From NCBI GenBank assembly GCA_947626395.1, contig CANQRU010000006.1:51047-115046 (forward strand): DNA of 64,000 nucleotides, in the 5' to 3' direction. The translations under genes were made by a program, and so were the position numbers. A model generated the notes under the pieces. That model was not told the origin of the DNA. It made no database searches and was given only the letters and a program-made list of their open reading frames with translations. Shown piece by piece: positions 25,183-35,408 of the stretch (position 1 is its first letter; each line of letters opens with the position of its first letter). The stretch is from an uncultured Lachnospiraceae bacterium (GTDB taxonomy: Bacteria > Bacillota > Clostridia > Lachnospirales > Lachnospiraceae).

Positions 25183-26259
25183 TTATTGTATATAAAATTG
25201 TTTAATGTAACCAAGTTCAGCAAATTCTTCCTCCTGAGAGGCCTTCATCTGATCGTAAAAATCGCATTTCTCCTGCCAGACAGAATCAAGGTCGATTCCA
25301 TCCGAAACGCTCCCCCTGCGGTCTTTTACACCGGGAAGCGCAAGAAGAACCGGGCCGAAATAACGGGCCATCTTCTCCGCTCCGTATACATTCATATGAA
25401 GCCCGGCGTCGTAGGTATCTGTCGTGAAGTCGATCCCGATCTCATCGGAGACCTCAAGGCAGTTTACATACAGCAGGTTATGCTCCGACGCATATTCCTC
25501 GATCTGCACTTCCCACTGATCATACCACGCAGGATACAGGGACGGCGCTTTCATAAGGACAAACGTAATACCGTTTTCCTCGCAGAGAACACGGATCTTC
25601 TCCAGATACTCCCATGCGCGTGGATCGAAGGAATAATCGGATCTGCGCCGCTCTACCGGCAGGTCACCCGCAGGTCTTACGTCCGCCCGGAGATAATATC
25701 CGTTATGGGCTACCTTCCCGCTTCCCATGAAGTAGGTCAGATCGTCCGGTTCAAGCTCCGCAAAGCGGGAATGGAACCGAAGGATCGGAAAGATGTATTC
25801 TATCATATGCTCATCTTCCATCATGGTTGAACGGATCGCGTTCCACTTGGATGCGGACCAGCGCATACCGTCCAGCGTCATGCGGTTATAGCTCTCGTTA
25901 TCCTGGTCAAACTGCTGCATGGCCGAAACGTTAAAGACAACTGCGGCCGGCGTCTCGTACCTGAGCGTGTCTTCGAGAAGATAATAGGATTGGGCGATCA
26001 GCTGCTGCGCGTTGCCGCGGATATAGCTGGTAATGCCAAACTCCCGCCAGAGCACGATCGGAGAAATATTCTCGTAAACCTCGCAGTTTCCCAGAAACAG
26101 CACGTCATGGGGCGTCGTCTCCTCATAGTATTCGGATGTAAAATTCCCTTCGACAACCAGTCCCATATATTTGGGCATCAAAAGTCTCTGGATCCCTGCA
26201 AGCGCCGTCACGCCAGCCAATGTAAGAAGCAGAACACAGACCGGTTTTTTCCATCTCAT
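25183..26259 (-). CDS. DltD-like SGNH-fold membrane-anchored protein with GNC in place of GDS
   Basis: 358 residues. An N-terminal membrane helix (about 5-25) is followed by an extracytoplasmic SGNH-like domain. Block I, normally GDS or GSS, reads LFLGNCEVYEN, placing Cys59 at the nucleophile position. The block V pair is preserved as Asp284 and His288 in DTYDAGLHMNVYG. Other family segments are ITSYIRGNAQQ and LMKAPSLYP. In dlt systems the DltD protein is needed to move D-alanine onto teichoic acid. Here the Ser-to-Cys exchange could give a thiol-dependent acyl transfer or an inactive partner. It overlaps nothing and lies 11 bases from the MBOAT gene. Confidence 0.72.
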   Translation of the reverse strand: MRWKKPVCVLLLTLAGVTALAGIQRLLMPKYMGLVVEGNFTSEYYEETTPHDVLFLGNCEVYENISPIVLWREFGITSYIRGNAQQLIAQSYYLLEDTLRYETPAAVVFNVSAMQQFDQDNESYNRMTLDGMRWSASKWNAIRSTMMEDEHMIEYIFPILRFHSRFAELEPDDLTYFMGSGKVAHNGYYLRADVRPAGDLPVERRRSDYSFDPRAWEYLEKIRVLCEENGITFVLMKAPSLYPAWYDQWEVQIEEYASEHNLLYVNCLEVSDEIGIDFTTDTYDAGLHMNVYGAEKMARYFGPVLLALPGVKDRRGSVSDGIDLDSVWQEKCDFYDQMKASQEEEFAELGYIKQFYIQ

Positions 26260-26270
26260 GATTCCGCCTC

Positions 26271-27854
26271 CTAAAACTGATTGTAAATGAACTGGCTGGC
26301 ATCGTACCCGTGTCCATAGCAGCCCGCCACCAGTACCATGACAAATAGCAGGAATATCGCCGTATAGCGTACAACAAGCGGCTTTTCGGCAAGCTTTAGC
26401 CGGACGCTTCCGGTCTCCTGCAGAATACCGATAAGAAGCACGAGGATAAGTCCCACGGCCAGCACGATGAAATCCGCCGCCGTAAGGCCAAGCCCCGCGA
26501 GCCGTCCGTCAAACAGCTGGGACGGCCGTCCCGTCATAAAAAGATTACCCAGCATCACAAATACGGTTCCGAACGGATAGTACTGAAACATCAGCAGCAC
26601 CGCGAACAAAAGGCCGGTCCGCACTTTTTCAAAAACGCCGTATGCTTTCCCGTCCGTTTTCGGAAAGCGCCTGTGAAAGCTGCGGTACAGTCCCGTAAAT
26701 TCCTGCGAGACCATCATGACAATGCCGTTTGCAAGCCCCCACAGGATGAAGTTCCAGGATGCACCGTGCCAGATGCCGGTTACCAGCCATACAAGCAGAT
26801 TGGCAATATATACAGGAAGCTTCTTACTGCCCTTTTTCATGCCGAGCTTTCCTGCCAGACGCGAAACTGTCTTGCAGAAACGGCTCGTCGATACCGGGAA
26901 GAAAATATATTCCCTGAACCATCCGGTCAGCGTCATATGCCATCTGCGCCAGAACTCCGAGAGATTCTTCGCGCCAAACGGTCTCTGGAAATTCTCGGGC
27001 AGCCGGATACCAAAACACTGCGACACTCCGATCACAATGTCCATACATCCGGAGAAATCGGCGTATAACTGGAGCGTATAGCCCAGCATACCGATCAATA
27101 CATAGATACCATCATAGGTGTCCGGCGACACCGTGATCATTGCGACAGCCGACGCAAGGCGGTCGGCAATGACAAGCTTTTTGAAAAAGCCCCATAAAAT
27201 ACGCCAAAGACCGAACGTGATCTTGGTTCCGTCAAAGCTATGCTCTTCGAAAAGTTCCTTTCTCAGCTGATCGAAACAGCTGATCGGCCCGCTGATCATC
27301 TGCGGAAAATACGTTACAAAAAGCATAAACCGGAACAGATTCCTCTCCGGCTTATACCGGCCCCGGAACACATCGATCAGATATCCCATCGTCTGAAAGG
27401 TATAGTAGGAAATACCTAACGGAAGGACCCAGCTGATCTGCCGGACGGCGCCGTCCTCCGGGCTGAAAAGCACACTCAGATTTCCCAGCAGGAAATTCGT
27501 GTACTTTAATACCGCCAATATCCCGAAATTAAGCAGAATGCCCGCCATCATAAGCCGCATCTTCCGCTTCCTTATACGGGCCTGATACGCCTTCTTCTGT
27601 TCCTTATCCGGCTTCTGCTCCTGAATATACGCCTGCGCCGCCGAATCGGCCTTACCAATTCTCAGCGCGAGAAACCATGTGCTTACTGCCGTGATAAGCG
27701 GATACAGCAGATAAACAACTCCCCCGCCTGCATAAAACAGAAAGCTGACAGCCAGAAGAAGAATCCACTGAAACCGCTTCGGAACTATATAATACAAAAC
27801 GGCCGCGACGGCGAAAAAGGCTAAAAACTCATAGGACACCAGGGACATGGTCAT
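26271..27854 (-). CDS. MBOAT-family O-acyltransferase (DltB-like)
   Basis: 527 residues with about ten or more transmembrane segments. The MBOAT catalytic histidine is His363 in TGIWHGASWNF, and the second conserved block FWRRWHMTLTGWFREYIFFP contains His306. It would carry an acyl or alanyl group across the membrane and onto a wall polymer. The same family includes DltB and alginate acetylases (AlgI). The adjoining carrier and adenylating enzyme favour a DltB-type role. The ATG overlaps the carrier stop by four bases, which suggests tight coupling. Confidence 0.88.
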   Translation of the reverse strand: MTMSLVSYEFLAFFAVAAVLYYIVPKRFQWILLLAVSFLFYAGGGVVYLLYPLITAVSTWFLALRIGKADSAAQAYIQEQKPDKEQKKAYQARIRKRKMRLMMAGILLNFGILAVLKYTNFLLGNLSVLFSPEDGAVRQISWVLPLGISYYTFQTMGYLIDVFRGRYKPERNLFRFMLFVTYFPQMISGPISCFDQLRKELFEEHSFDGTKITFGLWRILWGFFKKLVIADRLASAVAMITVSPDTYDGIYVLIGMLGYTLQLYADFSGCMDIVIGVSQCFGIRLPENFQRPFGAKNLSEFWRRWHMTLTGWFREYIFFPVSTSRFCKTVSRLAGKLGMKKGSKKLPVYIANLLVWLVTGIWHGASWNFILWGLANGIVMMVSQEFTGLYRSFHRRFPKTDGKAYGVFEKVRTGLLFAVLLMFQYYPFGTVFVMLGNLFMTGRPSQLFDGRLAGLGLTAADFIVLAVGLILVLLIGILQETGSVRLKLAEKPLVVRYTAIFLLFVMVLVAGCYGHGYDASQFIYNQF

Positions 27855-28081
27855 TCATCCTCTTGCAGCCGTCCGATCAGGCGCATAATCGCCTGCGCGG
27901 AATTAAAATTCTCCGGAACGATGGCTTCCGACGGAACGGATACGTCAAATACATCTCGGATCTGCGTTACAAGCATCACCAGTTCAAAGGATGTCAGGAT
28001 CTCGTCGTCGACCAGATGTTCATTCGTCTCATAATCCACATCCGGGTTTATATCATTCAGGATCTCAAGCAGTTCATCCAT
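27851..28081 (-). CDS. Acyl/D-alanyl carrier protein, DltC-like
   Basis: 76 residues, four-helix carrier size. The 4'-phosphopantetheine attachment serine is Ser31 in DEILTSFELVML. The residue before it is Thr rather than the usual Asp of the DSL/DSF motif. The surrounding hydrophobic pattern and the acidic helix 2 are typical of a carrier. It would receive the aminoacyl group from the DltA-like enzyme and present it to the MBOAT protein. It is the first gene of the tight four-gene block after the transglutaminase-like gene. Confidence 0.85.
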   Translation of the reverse strand: MDELLEILNDINPDVDYETNEHLVDDEILTSFELVMLVTQIRDVFDVSVPSEAIVPENFNSAQAIMRLIGRLQEDE

Positions 28082-28099
28082 TTCTCTGAACTCCTTTCA

Positions 28100-29173
28100 T
28101 CAGGGTGTACGCGGATAAAGGGACATGTCAAACGCGAAGCAGTTGCCGTGGCTTGCCGAGTAATTCAGCATCTGCGCATCCGTCCACAGGCAGAAATATC
28201 CGCCAAGTCTTCTCGGCGTCGCGTCAAAGTGATACCAGCTGCCGTCGATCTGAACAAGATTCCAATAATGACCGTTATCCGTGTAACGGAGCATCTCGAT
28301 GCAGGGAATACCGCAGCGCATCAGAAGGGCGGCCGACACGGAATAATAAGTGAAGCAGTCGCCATGCCGTCTGCGGAATCCGTTATACGCTTCCAGCACC
28401 CAGTCTCTGGTCGCCGCGTGTCCGCTGTATGTAAAACTTCCGCGGACCCAGGCGTAGATCGCCTCTGCCTTCTGCCGGTTCGTCATGTTGTTATTCACGA
28501 TTCCGGCCAGAATGGAATCCGCCATCGCGGAAACTGTCTGCCACATCTCTTCCTGATCCGGCGCTACCGTCGTTATCGCCTTATACGGCCAGGCGGCCGC
28601 GCCCGAACTGTCGAACGTATAGGTTACCCCTCCGACGGTGACCTGGGTATCATGGGCCATCGCGCCGCTGTCATACAGATAGTAAGTTGCTCCTCCGTCG
28701 TTGATCAGGCCGGTCTTCATATAGCCTTCTTCATCAAAATAGTACCATTCACCGTCGATCTGCTTCCAGCCGTCCGTTACAAAGGTGCCGTCTGCAAGCC
28801 GGTAATACCATGTGACATCATCCAGCATCCAGCCGGTATAATTGACCGGCAGCATAGTGCCCGCGCCATCTTCATCGAACTCCCATACCCGGCCGTCGAG
28901 CGTCATACGCTGGCTGGACCGCATGGTGCCGTCCATCGGGCGCAGATAATAGGTCTTATTCTTGTAAGTCAGCCAGCAGTTATGTGCGTATCCGTCTTCG
29001 TCGAAATAATACCAGGGCCCGTTCTCACCGTCCTGATACCAGCCGGTCAGATCCGTGCCGTCGTCACCGCGGCAGCGGAAACCGGTTCCGTCATGATACA
29101 CAGCCGCGGCGGCCGATGTTATTGTAAATAAGCAGGAAAACATGATTGAAAATAGAAATATACGCGTTTTCAT
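28100..29173 (-). CDS. Secreted wall-binding repeat protein with transglutaminase-like domain
   Basis: 357 residues from the ATG at 29173 (RBS GGAGAG). A signal peptide (about 1-25) is followed by choline-binding-type repeats (about 30-200), with aromatic-glycine units such as GWYQDGENGPWYYFDEDGYA and GWKQIDGEWYYFDEEGYM. The C-terminal part (about 215-355) is transglutaminase-like, with the triad Cys in HGDCFTYYS, His in NGHYWNLVQ and Asp in WYHFDATP. It probably binds the cell wall or a wall polymer and acts as a protease or crosslinker there. It precedes the dlt-like genes by 18 bases, so it is likely in the same operon. Confidence 0.82.
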   Translation of the reverse strand: MKTRIFLFSIMFSCLFTITSAAAAVYHDGTGFRCRGDDGTDLTGWYQDGENGPWYYFDEDGYAHNCWLTYKNKTYYLRPMDGTMRSSQRMTLDGRVWEFDEDGAGTMLPVNYTGWMLDDVTWYYRLADGTFVTDGWKQIDGEWYYFDEEGYMKTGLINDGGATYYLYDSGAMAHDTQVTVGGVTYTFDSSGAAAWPYKAITTVAPDQEEMWQTVSAMADSILAGIVNNNMTNRQKAEAIYAWVRGSFTYSGHAATRDWVLEAYNGFRRRHGDCFTYYSVSAALLMRCGIPCIEMLRYTDNGHYWNLVQIDGSWYHFDATPRRLGGYFCLWTDAQMLNYSASHGNCFAFDMSLYPRTP

Positions 29174-29293
29174 AGTATCTCTCCGTTCCGTCCCCAACGG
29201 GTTTATCTATCTTTTTATATAATATCTCTCATTTTTATCTGTGTCAATCATTATTCTTCCTAAAACCTCACGCCGAAAGTCAGATGTCCGTCT

Positions 29294-30151
29294 TTATTTT
29301 TCCTTCTCGAAATGCATGTAATCCGGCGTACTCTCCCAGGCGCCTCCCCAGGTAAATCCGGCCTCGGTAAACAGCTGGTAGCACAGATCGTTCTCATCGA
29401 TCTTATGCGGGAAATCCAGGGCCCTGTCCGTATAGTCGCTGCCGTTTGCCGGGACGCAGGTCCCGTCATTTAACGATATGTACGGATTATACAGCGGATT
29501 GATATCGACCGCAAGTCCCCTGGCATGCCTGGAAAGGCCGCCTCCGCCGGTCATAAGGCGGTAATTGAAGCAGGATGAATTATTATCCGAGCAGGAAGCC
29601 TCGTCGTCGGCATCGTACTCATCCACGAGAACGACTTTCTCAATGGGATATTTCGCTTCATAAAGCCTGTGGAAGATATAAAGCAGATCGCTGCTGATCG
29701 CCTCGTTGCAGATCAGCTCTCCCACTTTTACATTGCCGTAAAAATCATAATGGAGGATCCGCAGATAACGGAGATCATCCTTTATTCCGGCGTCATCCTT
29801 GTAGGATCTGCCGGTGATCCGCCTCAAAACAGCGTCGGTGATCACGCTCTGCCAGAAAAACTGATCCACATTGGATGCGTTAAGGGATTCCGCGGGCAGC
29901 GTCTGACCGGCCTCAAGCTCATGAGGCAGCGGAAGCACCTCCGTCGTCTCCTCCGCGGCCGTGGTATCCGATTCTGTCGTCTCCGTCTCCACGTTTTCCG
30001 ATGTCTCCGATCCAAACAGCGATTCCACTCCCAGAAGTTCGTGAGGTTTCACGCTGCAGCCGGTAAGGACAGACCCGGAAAGCATCGCAGCCGCAAGGAA
30101 CCCCGCCGCAAGTGTTCTTCTCCTTGATGTTCCATTTCCGCTCGTTTTCAT
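29294..30151 (-). CDS. M15-type D,D-carboxypeptidase lipoprotein, intact zinc site
   Basis: 285 residues from the ATG at 30151, which follows GTGAGGA. The signal peptide ends in LTGC (Cys32), followed by an acidic Thr/Glu linker. The peptidase domain (about 90-285) keeps the metal ligands His209 and Asp216 (RHARGLAVDINPLYNPY) and His280 (PDYMHF). It is a close paralogue of the protein at 22042-23115; even the DNA coding for the C-terminal YMH block is nearly identical. It would trim D-alanine from stem peptides. It begins eight bases after the RNase G stop. Confidence 0.85.
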   Translation of the reverse strand: MKTSGNGTSRRRTLAAGFLAAAMLSGSVLTGCSVKPHELLGVESLFGSETSENVETETTESDTTAAEETTEVLPLPHELEAGQTLPAESLNASNVDQFFWQSVITDAVLRRITGRSYKDDAGIKDDLRYLRILHYDFYGNVKVGELICNEAISSDLLYIFHRLYEAKYPIEKVVLVDEYDADDEASCSDNNSSCFNYRLMTGGGGLSRHARGLAVDINPLYNPYISLNDGTCVPANGSDYTDRALDFPHKIDENDLCYQLFTEAGFTWGGAWESTPDYMHFEKEK

Positions 30152-30158
30152 CGCGTCC

Positions 30159-31433
30159 TCACCGCCACTGTTCATACAGTGGTTTCCTTGTTTTTTTTCT
30201 TGTGATCTCGACCAGGCCAAGCCTCGTCATATCGACAACGGTGGTCTTCACCGGATCGCTGGAACAATACTCTGACAGGGTTTTCAGCAGCTCTTCCCGG
30301 TCCTGCACCGATTCCATATTGATGAAATCGACCAGAATGATCCCCGACAGATTCCGGAGGCGGAGCTGTCTCGCCGTTTCCCCCGCGGCCTCCAGATTGA
30401 TCATGCGGACCGTGTCGCGCATGGTCTTACGGCCCGTGAATTTGCCGGTATTTACATCGATGACCGTCATGGCTTCCGTCTGCTCAATGACAAGATAAGC
30501 GCCGGAAGGAAGCCAGACGCGTTTCTGAAGGGCGTCCTGAAGGTTCTTCTCAATGGAATACAGCTTTGACAGCGATATCAGCGGATCCCTGTAAAGGCGG
30601 AGCCGGCCGGCCATATCGGGCTGTTCCTGTGTCAGATGCTCGTTCAACAGGCGGAAAATATCCTCATCGTCCGTCAGGATCTCTTCGGCTGTCTGGACGT
30701 CACGGTCCCGCAGCCTGGCCGTATAGCAGGGAACTTCTTCGTAAAGAAGGCTGAAACAGGTTCGGTGGGGAGCCGACGCGAGGATCTGTTTCATCCGCTC
30801 CGTCAGCCGCTTCATTTCCGCAAGGATCTGTTCCGGCGGCGCCTGATAGGCGTTGGTCCGCACGATCAGCCCGAATGTCTCCTCCTTTGCAGGACGCAGG
30901 AATTCTGTCGTTTTCTTCTTCCAGTCGTTATCGCCGATCTTACCGGAAAAGCGGATATAGTTCTTCTGACCGGAAGGATCCGCCGATAAGACGCAGAAAC
31001 GGCCGGTGAGGGTAAGCTCGGCGGTAAGCACCGGATCTTTCGTCTTCACCGCGTCTTTCAGCACCTGAACGACGATCTCGTCGCCGGGACGTAAGGGGCG
31101 CGGCGTTTGGGGGGCTGGATCTTTCGTTTCCATGCGAACAGAGAGCCGATGGCACTCTGCCTGTATTTCTTCTTTACCGGAAACCCGTGCCGGCATCTGA
31201 GACGCAAGCCACGGTTCCGGGTTGGCGTCCAGACTGTAATAGCCGGTAACGCCTCCGCCCAGATCCACGAACGCGGCGTTAATGTTCTTCACCACATCTT
31301 TTACTTTGCCGATATAAATACTGCCCAGGTTCGACGGCTGCGGATCTTCAAAATCCATCTGGACCGCCTTCATGCCGTCCATAAGGACGGTCAGGATCCG
31401 CCCGTCAAGCCGGGTAACGATCAGTCTGTTCAA
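30159..31433 (-). CDS. rng: Ribonuclease E/G family endoribonuclease
   Basis: 424 residues. An N-terminal S1-like region (about 30-120, with SIYIGKVKDVVKNINAAFVDLG) precedes the catalytic DNase I-like part, where the metal-binding aspartates lie in MTVIDVNTG and GIILVDFINME. The zinc-link cysteines and the long C-terminal scaffold of RNase E are absent, so it is RNase G-like. I chose TTG at 31433 because the protein then begins MNRLIVTR, as relatives do, and GGGAG lies upstream. The start lies inside the preceding gene, a sign of coupled translation. Confidence 0.88.
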   Translation of the reverse strand: MNRLIVTRLDGRILTVLMDGMKAVQMDFEDPQPSNLGSIYIGKVKDVVKNINAAFVDLGGGVTGYYSLDANPEPWLASQMPARVSGKEEIQAECHRLSVRMETKDPAPQTPRPLRPGDEIVVQVLKDAVKTKDPVLTAELTLTGRFCVLSADPSGQKNYIRFSGKIGDNDWKKKTTEFLRPAKEETFGLIVRTNAYQAPPEQILAEMKRLTERMKQILASAPHRTCFSLLYEEVPCYTARLRDRDVQTAEEILTDDEDIFRLLNEHLTQEQPDMAGRLRLYRDPLISLSKLYSIEKNLQDALQKRVWLPSGAYLVIEQTEAMTVIDVNTGKFTGRKTMRDTVRMINLEAAGETARQLRLRNLSGIILVDFINMESVQDREELLKTLSEYCSSDPVKTTVVDMTRLGLVEITRKKTRKPLYEQWR

Positions 31434-32262
31434 TGTCCTCTCCCAACGCCTCAAGGGGCACTAAGTTCCGGCTGTCTCCGCCGCTGCCTCCCAGGTCTGC
31501 GTAGACCTCTTCCCGTTCCGCCTGGAAGGTAAACGGAGCCAGTTCAAGTCCCATAAAATCATAGAGCGCCTTCATGACAAGTTCCGGTTTGACGTTATCG
31601 GTGCTGCCGGTGCAGACCTGAAGGAATACTGCATCCGAAGGTTCGTTTACCGCACCGGAAATGATCACAGAAAGCTTTTTTTCGTTCAGTGCTGCTTCGC
31701 CGGAAGCCCCAACGCAGTCCGGAGCTGCCGTCAGACATTTTTCGTCCGGCACAGCCCATACCCGCTCCATCCGATAGATCAGCGGTTTCAGATCCATCTC
31801 TTTCTCTCCGCTTTTCGTCTTCTTCATGACCGGAATCCGCGGCTGCGCGTAAAACCGTTCGAGCGCCGCAAAAAACGCTTCCAGATCTTCCGGTTCCTTC
31901 CCTGGCCTGAACGCCAGCACATAGTCGGCGGCCGCCACCAGCGACATCGCGCTTTTGGCGGAATCGTCCAGCCGGCGGTAGGAAATGACTTCCATGCCCT
32001 CCGACATGACCGCGTTCATCCGCCGGACCATTTCCGCGGAACTGTCCGTCGAATTCACTTCGATATCCAGATACTCGCCGTTGCTTAGAAGCCCAACGCC
32101 CAGCGGCGCCGCGAAGGACATGATCTGGTGGGGACTGAAGCCGCCGCTGTAGCGGATGTCCACGTCCGCACGACGCATGACCTTCTGGAAATACCGCATG
32201 ATGTCCAGATGCCCGATGAATTTCATGGCGCCCTGCTTGCGGAATTTAATTCTTATCTTCAA
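31405..32262 (-). CDS. TIGR03936-type radical-SAM-linked protein (DUF2344)
   Basis: 285 residues. The N-terminus ([26 protein letters not shown]) and the block SGGFSPHQIMSFAAPLGVGL define the DUF2344 family. These proteins always accompany, or are fused to, the B12-binding radical SAM protein encoded directly upstream (32246-34111). A role in tRNA or rRNA modification is suspected, but none is established. The TTG at 32262 has GGAGG at good spacing; a GTG at 32271 would touch the ribosome binding site. Confidence 0.85.
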   Translation of the reverse strand: MKIRIKFRKQGAMKFIGHLDIMRYFQKVMRRADVDIRYSGGFSPHQIMSFAAPLGVGLLSNGEYLDIEVNSTDSSAEMVRRMNAVMSEGMEVISYRRLDDSAKSAMSLVAAADYVLAFRPGKEPEDLEAFFAALERFYAQPRIPVMKKTKSGEKEMDLKPLIYRMERVWAVPDEKCLTAAPDCVGASGEAALNEKKLSVIISGAVNEPSDAVFLQVCTGSTDNVKPELVMKALYDFMGLELAPFTFQAEREEVYADLGGSGGDSRNLVPLEALGEDIEQTDRYPA

Positions 32263-34111
32263 AGCAGACACCTCCTCCGAACACCCGGGCGCCGCAGCCG
32301 GCGCAGCCCTGACGGCAGTTGGGCGTGACGGTCTCCTCCGTCGCCCTCTTCCATTCGCGCTTTAAGAATTCCTTCGACACGCCCGCGTCGATGAAATCCC
32401 ACGGCAGCTTCTCGTCCAGGTCCCGGTCGCGGACCGTATAGAAATCCGGATCCACGCCGCAGGCGTCGAACGCTGCCATCCATAAGTCGTTATCAAAATT
32501 CTCGCCCCAGGAGTCAAACATGGCCCCGCGGCGGTACGCCTCTTCGATCACCGGCGCCACCCTGCGGTCTCCGCGGGCCAGAACGCCTTCCAGCACGCTT
32601 AAGTCCGCCTCGTGATAGTTGTATTTCAGACTGCGGGCGTTCTTCATCTCCTGGAAGGCATCGCGCACCAGCCAGGCCCGCCGCAGGAATTCTTCCTTTG
32701 TACACTGCTTCGCCCACTGGAACGGCGTAAACGGCTTAGGCACAAAGAAGGACGAACTGGCGACGATCTGCACCCGCTTCTGCCGCTGCTCCACGGGCAG
32801 ATCGTAGAACGTCTCCGCCACCTTTTCCGAGAGATACGCGATGCCCTTCATATCTTCTTCCGTCTCCGTCGGCTGTCCCAGCATAAAGTATAATTTGACG
32901 CGGCTCCAGCCGCCCAGGAAGGCGTCGCGGGCGCCGTTTAAGATCGCTTCTTCCGTCAGGCCTTTATTGATCACGTCGCGCAGACGCTGGGAACCGGCTT
33001 CCGGTGCGAAGGTCAGAGAACTTTTCTTCACATCCTGGACCTTGCTCATCACGTCCAGAGAAAAGGCGTCGATGCGCAGGGACGGCAGGGAGATATTGAT
33101 ACCCTTGCCTTTCACCTCGTCGAGAAGGAAACTGATCAGTTCCGGAAGCTTCGAGTAATCGCTGGAGCTTAGGGAGCTTAAGGAGATCTCCTCGTGGCCG
33201 GTGCTCTTTAACATTTTTACGGCGTAATCCTTCAGATATTCCAGGCTGTGCTCCCGAAGCGGCCGATAAATGTTCCCGGCCTGACAGAACCGGCAGCCGC
33301 GAATGCAGCCCCGCTGGATCTCCAGGACTACCCGGTCCTGGGTCACCTTGATGAACGGCACCAGCGGCTTTTCGATATACCAGGCGTCGTCCATGTTGAC
33401 GACCAGTTCCTTAGTGACCTTTTCCGGCGCGCAGGGGTTATTGGGTTTAAAATCGGCGATGGTTCCGTCGCTGTTATACGTCACGTCATAGAAAGCCGGA
33501 ACATAGAGGCCGGGGATCCGCGCCGCCGCTTCCAGGAACTCCTTCCGGCTCCCTCCGCGGCTTTTACCCGCCTTGTAAGCGTCGAAAAGCTGTCCGTAGA
33601 CCGTTTCCCCTTCCCCAATATAGAAAATGTCAAAGAAGGGCGCTAAAGGCTCCGGATTGTATGCGCAGGGGCCGCCTCCGATAACGATGGGATCCTCTTC
33701 GGTCCGATCGGCGGAATGCAGCGGGATGTGGCTCAGATCCAGGATCTGAAGCACATTGGTATAGCACATCTCATACTGGAGCGTAATGCCCAGGAAATCA
33801 AAATCCTTTACCGGATCCTGGGACTCCAGCGCGAAAAGAGGAATATCCTTCTCCCGCAGCAGCCGGTCCATATCGGTCCACGGCGAATAGACCCGCTCGC
33901 AGTAGACGTCGTCCCGGCCGTTGAACATATCGTAGAGGATCTGGATGCCCAGATGGGACATGCCGATCTCGTAGACGTCCGGGAAACACATACAGAAACG
34001 GATGTCCATTTTTGCAGGGTCCTTAATTGCCATGTTTACCTCGCCGCCGATATATCTGGCGGGCTGCTGGACGGACAGCAGGATCTCGTCGTCTAACGCC
34101 AGTTTTCTCAT
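32246..34111 (-). CDS. B12-binding-domain radical SAM protein (TIGR03960 type)
   Basis: 621 residues. A cobalamin-binding-like domain (about 25-190) precedes a radical SAM domain whose cluster motif is [11 protein letters not shown] (CxxxCxxC) near residue 272. Later are conserved segments [16 protein letters not shown] and [14 protein letters not shown]. The C-terminus ends in a cysteine-rich block, [10 protein letters not shown], that could bind a further cluster. The reaction is unknown. It overlaps its DUF2344 partner by about 17 bases and pepT by four. Confidence 0.88.
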   Translation of the reverse strand: MRKLALDDEILLSVQQPARYIGGEVNMAIKDPAKMDIRFCMCFPDVYEIGMSHLGIQILYDMFNGRDDVYCERVYSPWTDMDRLLREKDIPLFALESQDPVKDFDFLGITLQYEMCYTNVLQILDLSHIPLHSADRTEEDPIVIGGGPCAYNPEPLAPFFDIFYIGEGETVYGQLFDAYKAGKSRGGSRKEFLEAAARIPGLYVPAFYDVTYNSDGTIADFKPNNPCAPEKVTKELVVNMDDAWYIEKPLVPFIKVTQDRVVLEIQRGCIRGCRFCQAGNIYRPLREHSLEYLKDYAVKMLKSTGHEEISLSSLSSSDYSKLPELISFLLDEVKGKGINISLPSLRIDAFSLDVMSKVQDVKKSSLTFAPEAGSQRLRDVINKGLTEEAILNGARDAFLGGWSRVKLYFMLGQPTETEEDMKGIAYLSEKVAETFYDLPVEQRQKRVQIVASSSFFVPKPFTPFQWAKQCTKEEFLRRAWLVRDAFQEMKNARSLKYNYHEADLSVLEGVLARGDRRVAPVIEEAYRRGAMFDSWGENFDNDLWMAAFDACGVDPDFYTVRDRDLDEKLPWDFIDAGVSKEFLKREWKRATEETVTPNCRQGCAGCGARVFGGGVCFEDKN

Positions 34112-35337
34112 AATGCAGTAAATTTCTCCGCGATCTTGATCACCAGTTCCACCGTCTGTTCCATGGACTGGACGCAGACGAATTCAAATTTGCCGTGGCC
34201 GTTGTGAGCGCCGATGCCCAGATTCGGACACGGCAGACCCATATAGGACAGCCGCGCACCATCGGTGCCGCCGCGGATCGGCGAGATCTCCGGTTTGATT
34301 CCAAGTTCCGTCATGGCCTCCTTTGCCAGATCGATCAGATACATATGGGGCTTGATCTGCTCCTTCATGTTGTAGTAGCTGTCGCGCAGGGAAAGCTCGA
34401 AGGTTCCTTCGCCGTACTTTGCGTTCAGGTAATCCACGGCTCTGGAAAAATAAACCTTCTTCTGAAGGAATTTATCCATATCGTGGTCACGGATGATGTA
34501 GTGCATCTTCGTCTGCTCCACATTGCCCTGGATATCGTTCAGATGATAGAATCCCTCGTAGCCCTCCGTGTACATGGGATTCTCCGCTACGGGAAGCATG
34601 GACTGCAGCTCCATGGCCATGAGGATTGCGTTCTTCATCTTATTCTTCGAACCGCCGGGATGGATGCTTAAGCCGTGAACCGTCACATCCGCCGCCGCGG
34701 CGTTGAAATTCTCGTAATCGATCCCGCCGATCGCGCCGCCGTCCAGCGTATAGGCCACATCCGCGCCAAAGCCTTTCACATCGAACAGATCCGCGCCGCG
34801 GCCCACTTCCTCGTCCGGCGTAAAGCCGATCTTAATGGTTCCGTGGGGGATCTCGGGGTGCTTTATGAGATACTCCGCCATCGCCATGATCTCGGCGACG
34901 CCGGCTTTGTCGTCGCCGCCCAGAAGCGTGGTGCCGTCCGTGGTGATCAGATCCTGCCCCACGTAATTAAGCAGGTGCGGATACTGTTCCGGTTTCATGG
35001 ACGTATAGGGATTTTCATTCAATACGATCTCCCCGCCATCATAGCCGCGGATGATATGAGGATTCACGCAGCCGTCCGGGAAGTCCGGGGAAGTGTCCAT
35101 ATGGGCGATCAGTCCGAGAACCGGCACCTTCTTATCAATCGTTGCCGGAATCGTCGCATAGACGTAGCAATGATCGTCGATACGGACGTCGGACGCGCCG
35201 ATCTCCTCCAGCTCGCTGACCAGCATATGGGCCAGCGTAAACTGCTTTTGCGTGCTGGGGATCGCTTCCTGATCCGGCTTCGACTGGGTATCAATGGCAA
35301 TGTAGCGCAGGAATCTTGAAATTACGGATGTTTCCAT
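34108..35337 (-). CDS. pepT: Peptidase T (tripeptidase, M20B)
   Basis: 409 residues of the PepT family. The zinc ligands and catalytic residues appear in [31 protein letters not shown], and YTLDGG. The C-terminal [20 protein letters not shown] is also diagnostic. It releases the N-terminal residue from tripeptides in the cytosol. The ATG follows AGGAG by 11 bases. It overlaps the radical SAM gene by four bases. Confidence 0.95.
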   Translation of the reverse strand: METSVISRFLRYIAIDTQSKPDQEAIPSTQKQFTLAHMLVSELEEIGASDVRIDDHCYVYATIPATIDKKVPVLGLIAHMDTSPDFPDGCVNPHIIRGYDGGEIVLNENPYTSMKPEQYPHLLNYVGQDLITTDGTTLLGGDDKAGVAEIMAMAEYLIKHPEIPHGTIKIGFTPDEEVGRGADLFDVKGFGADVAYTLDGGAIGGIDYENFNAAAADVTVHGLSIHPGGSKNKMKNAILMAMELQSMLPVAENPMYTEGYEGFYHLNDIQGNVEQTKMHYIIRDHDMDKFLQKKVYFSRAVDYLNAKYGEGTFELSLRDSYYNMKEQIKPHMYLIDLAKEAMTELGIKPEISPIRGGTDGARLSYMGLPCPNLGIGAHNGHGKFEFVCVQSMEQTVELVIKIAEKFTAL

Positions 35338-35408
35338 GTTGTTGACGCTCCTTTTTGTGTCTATTAATATGATTTGTCAAGTTTACCGATATCTCTGATG
35401 TACCTTAT

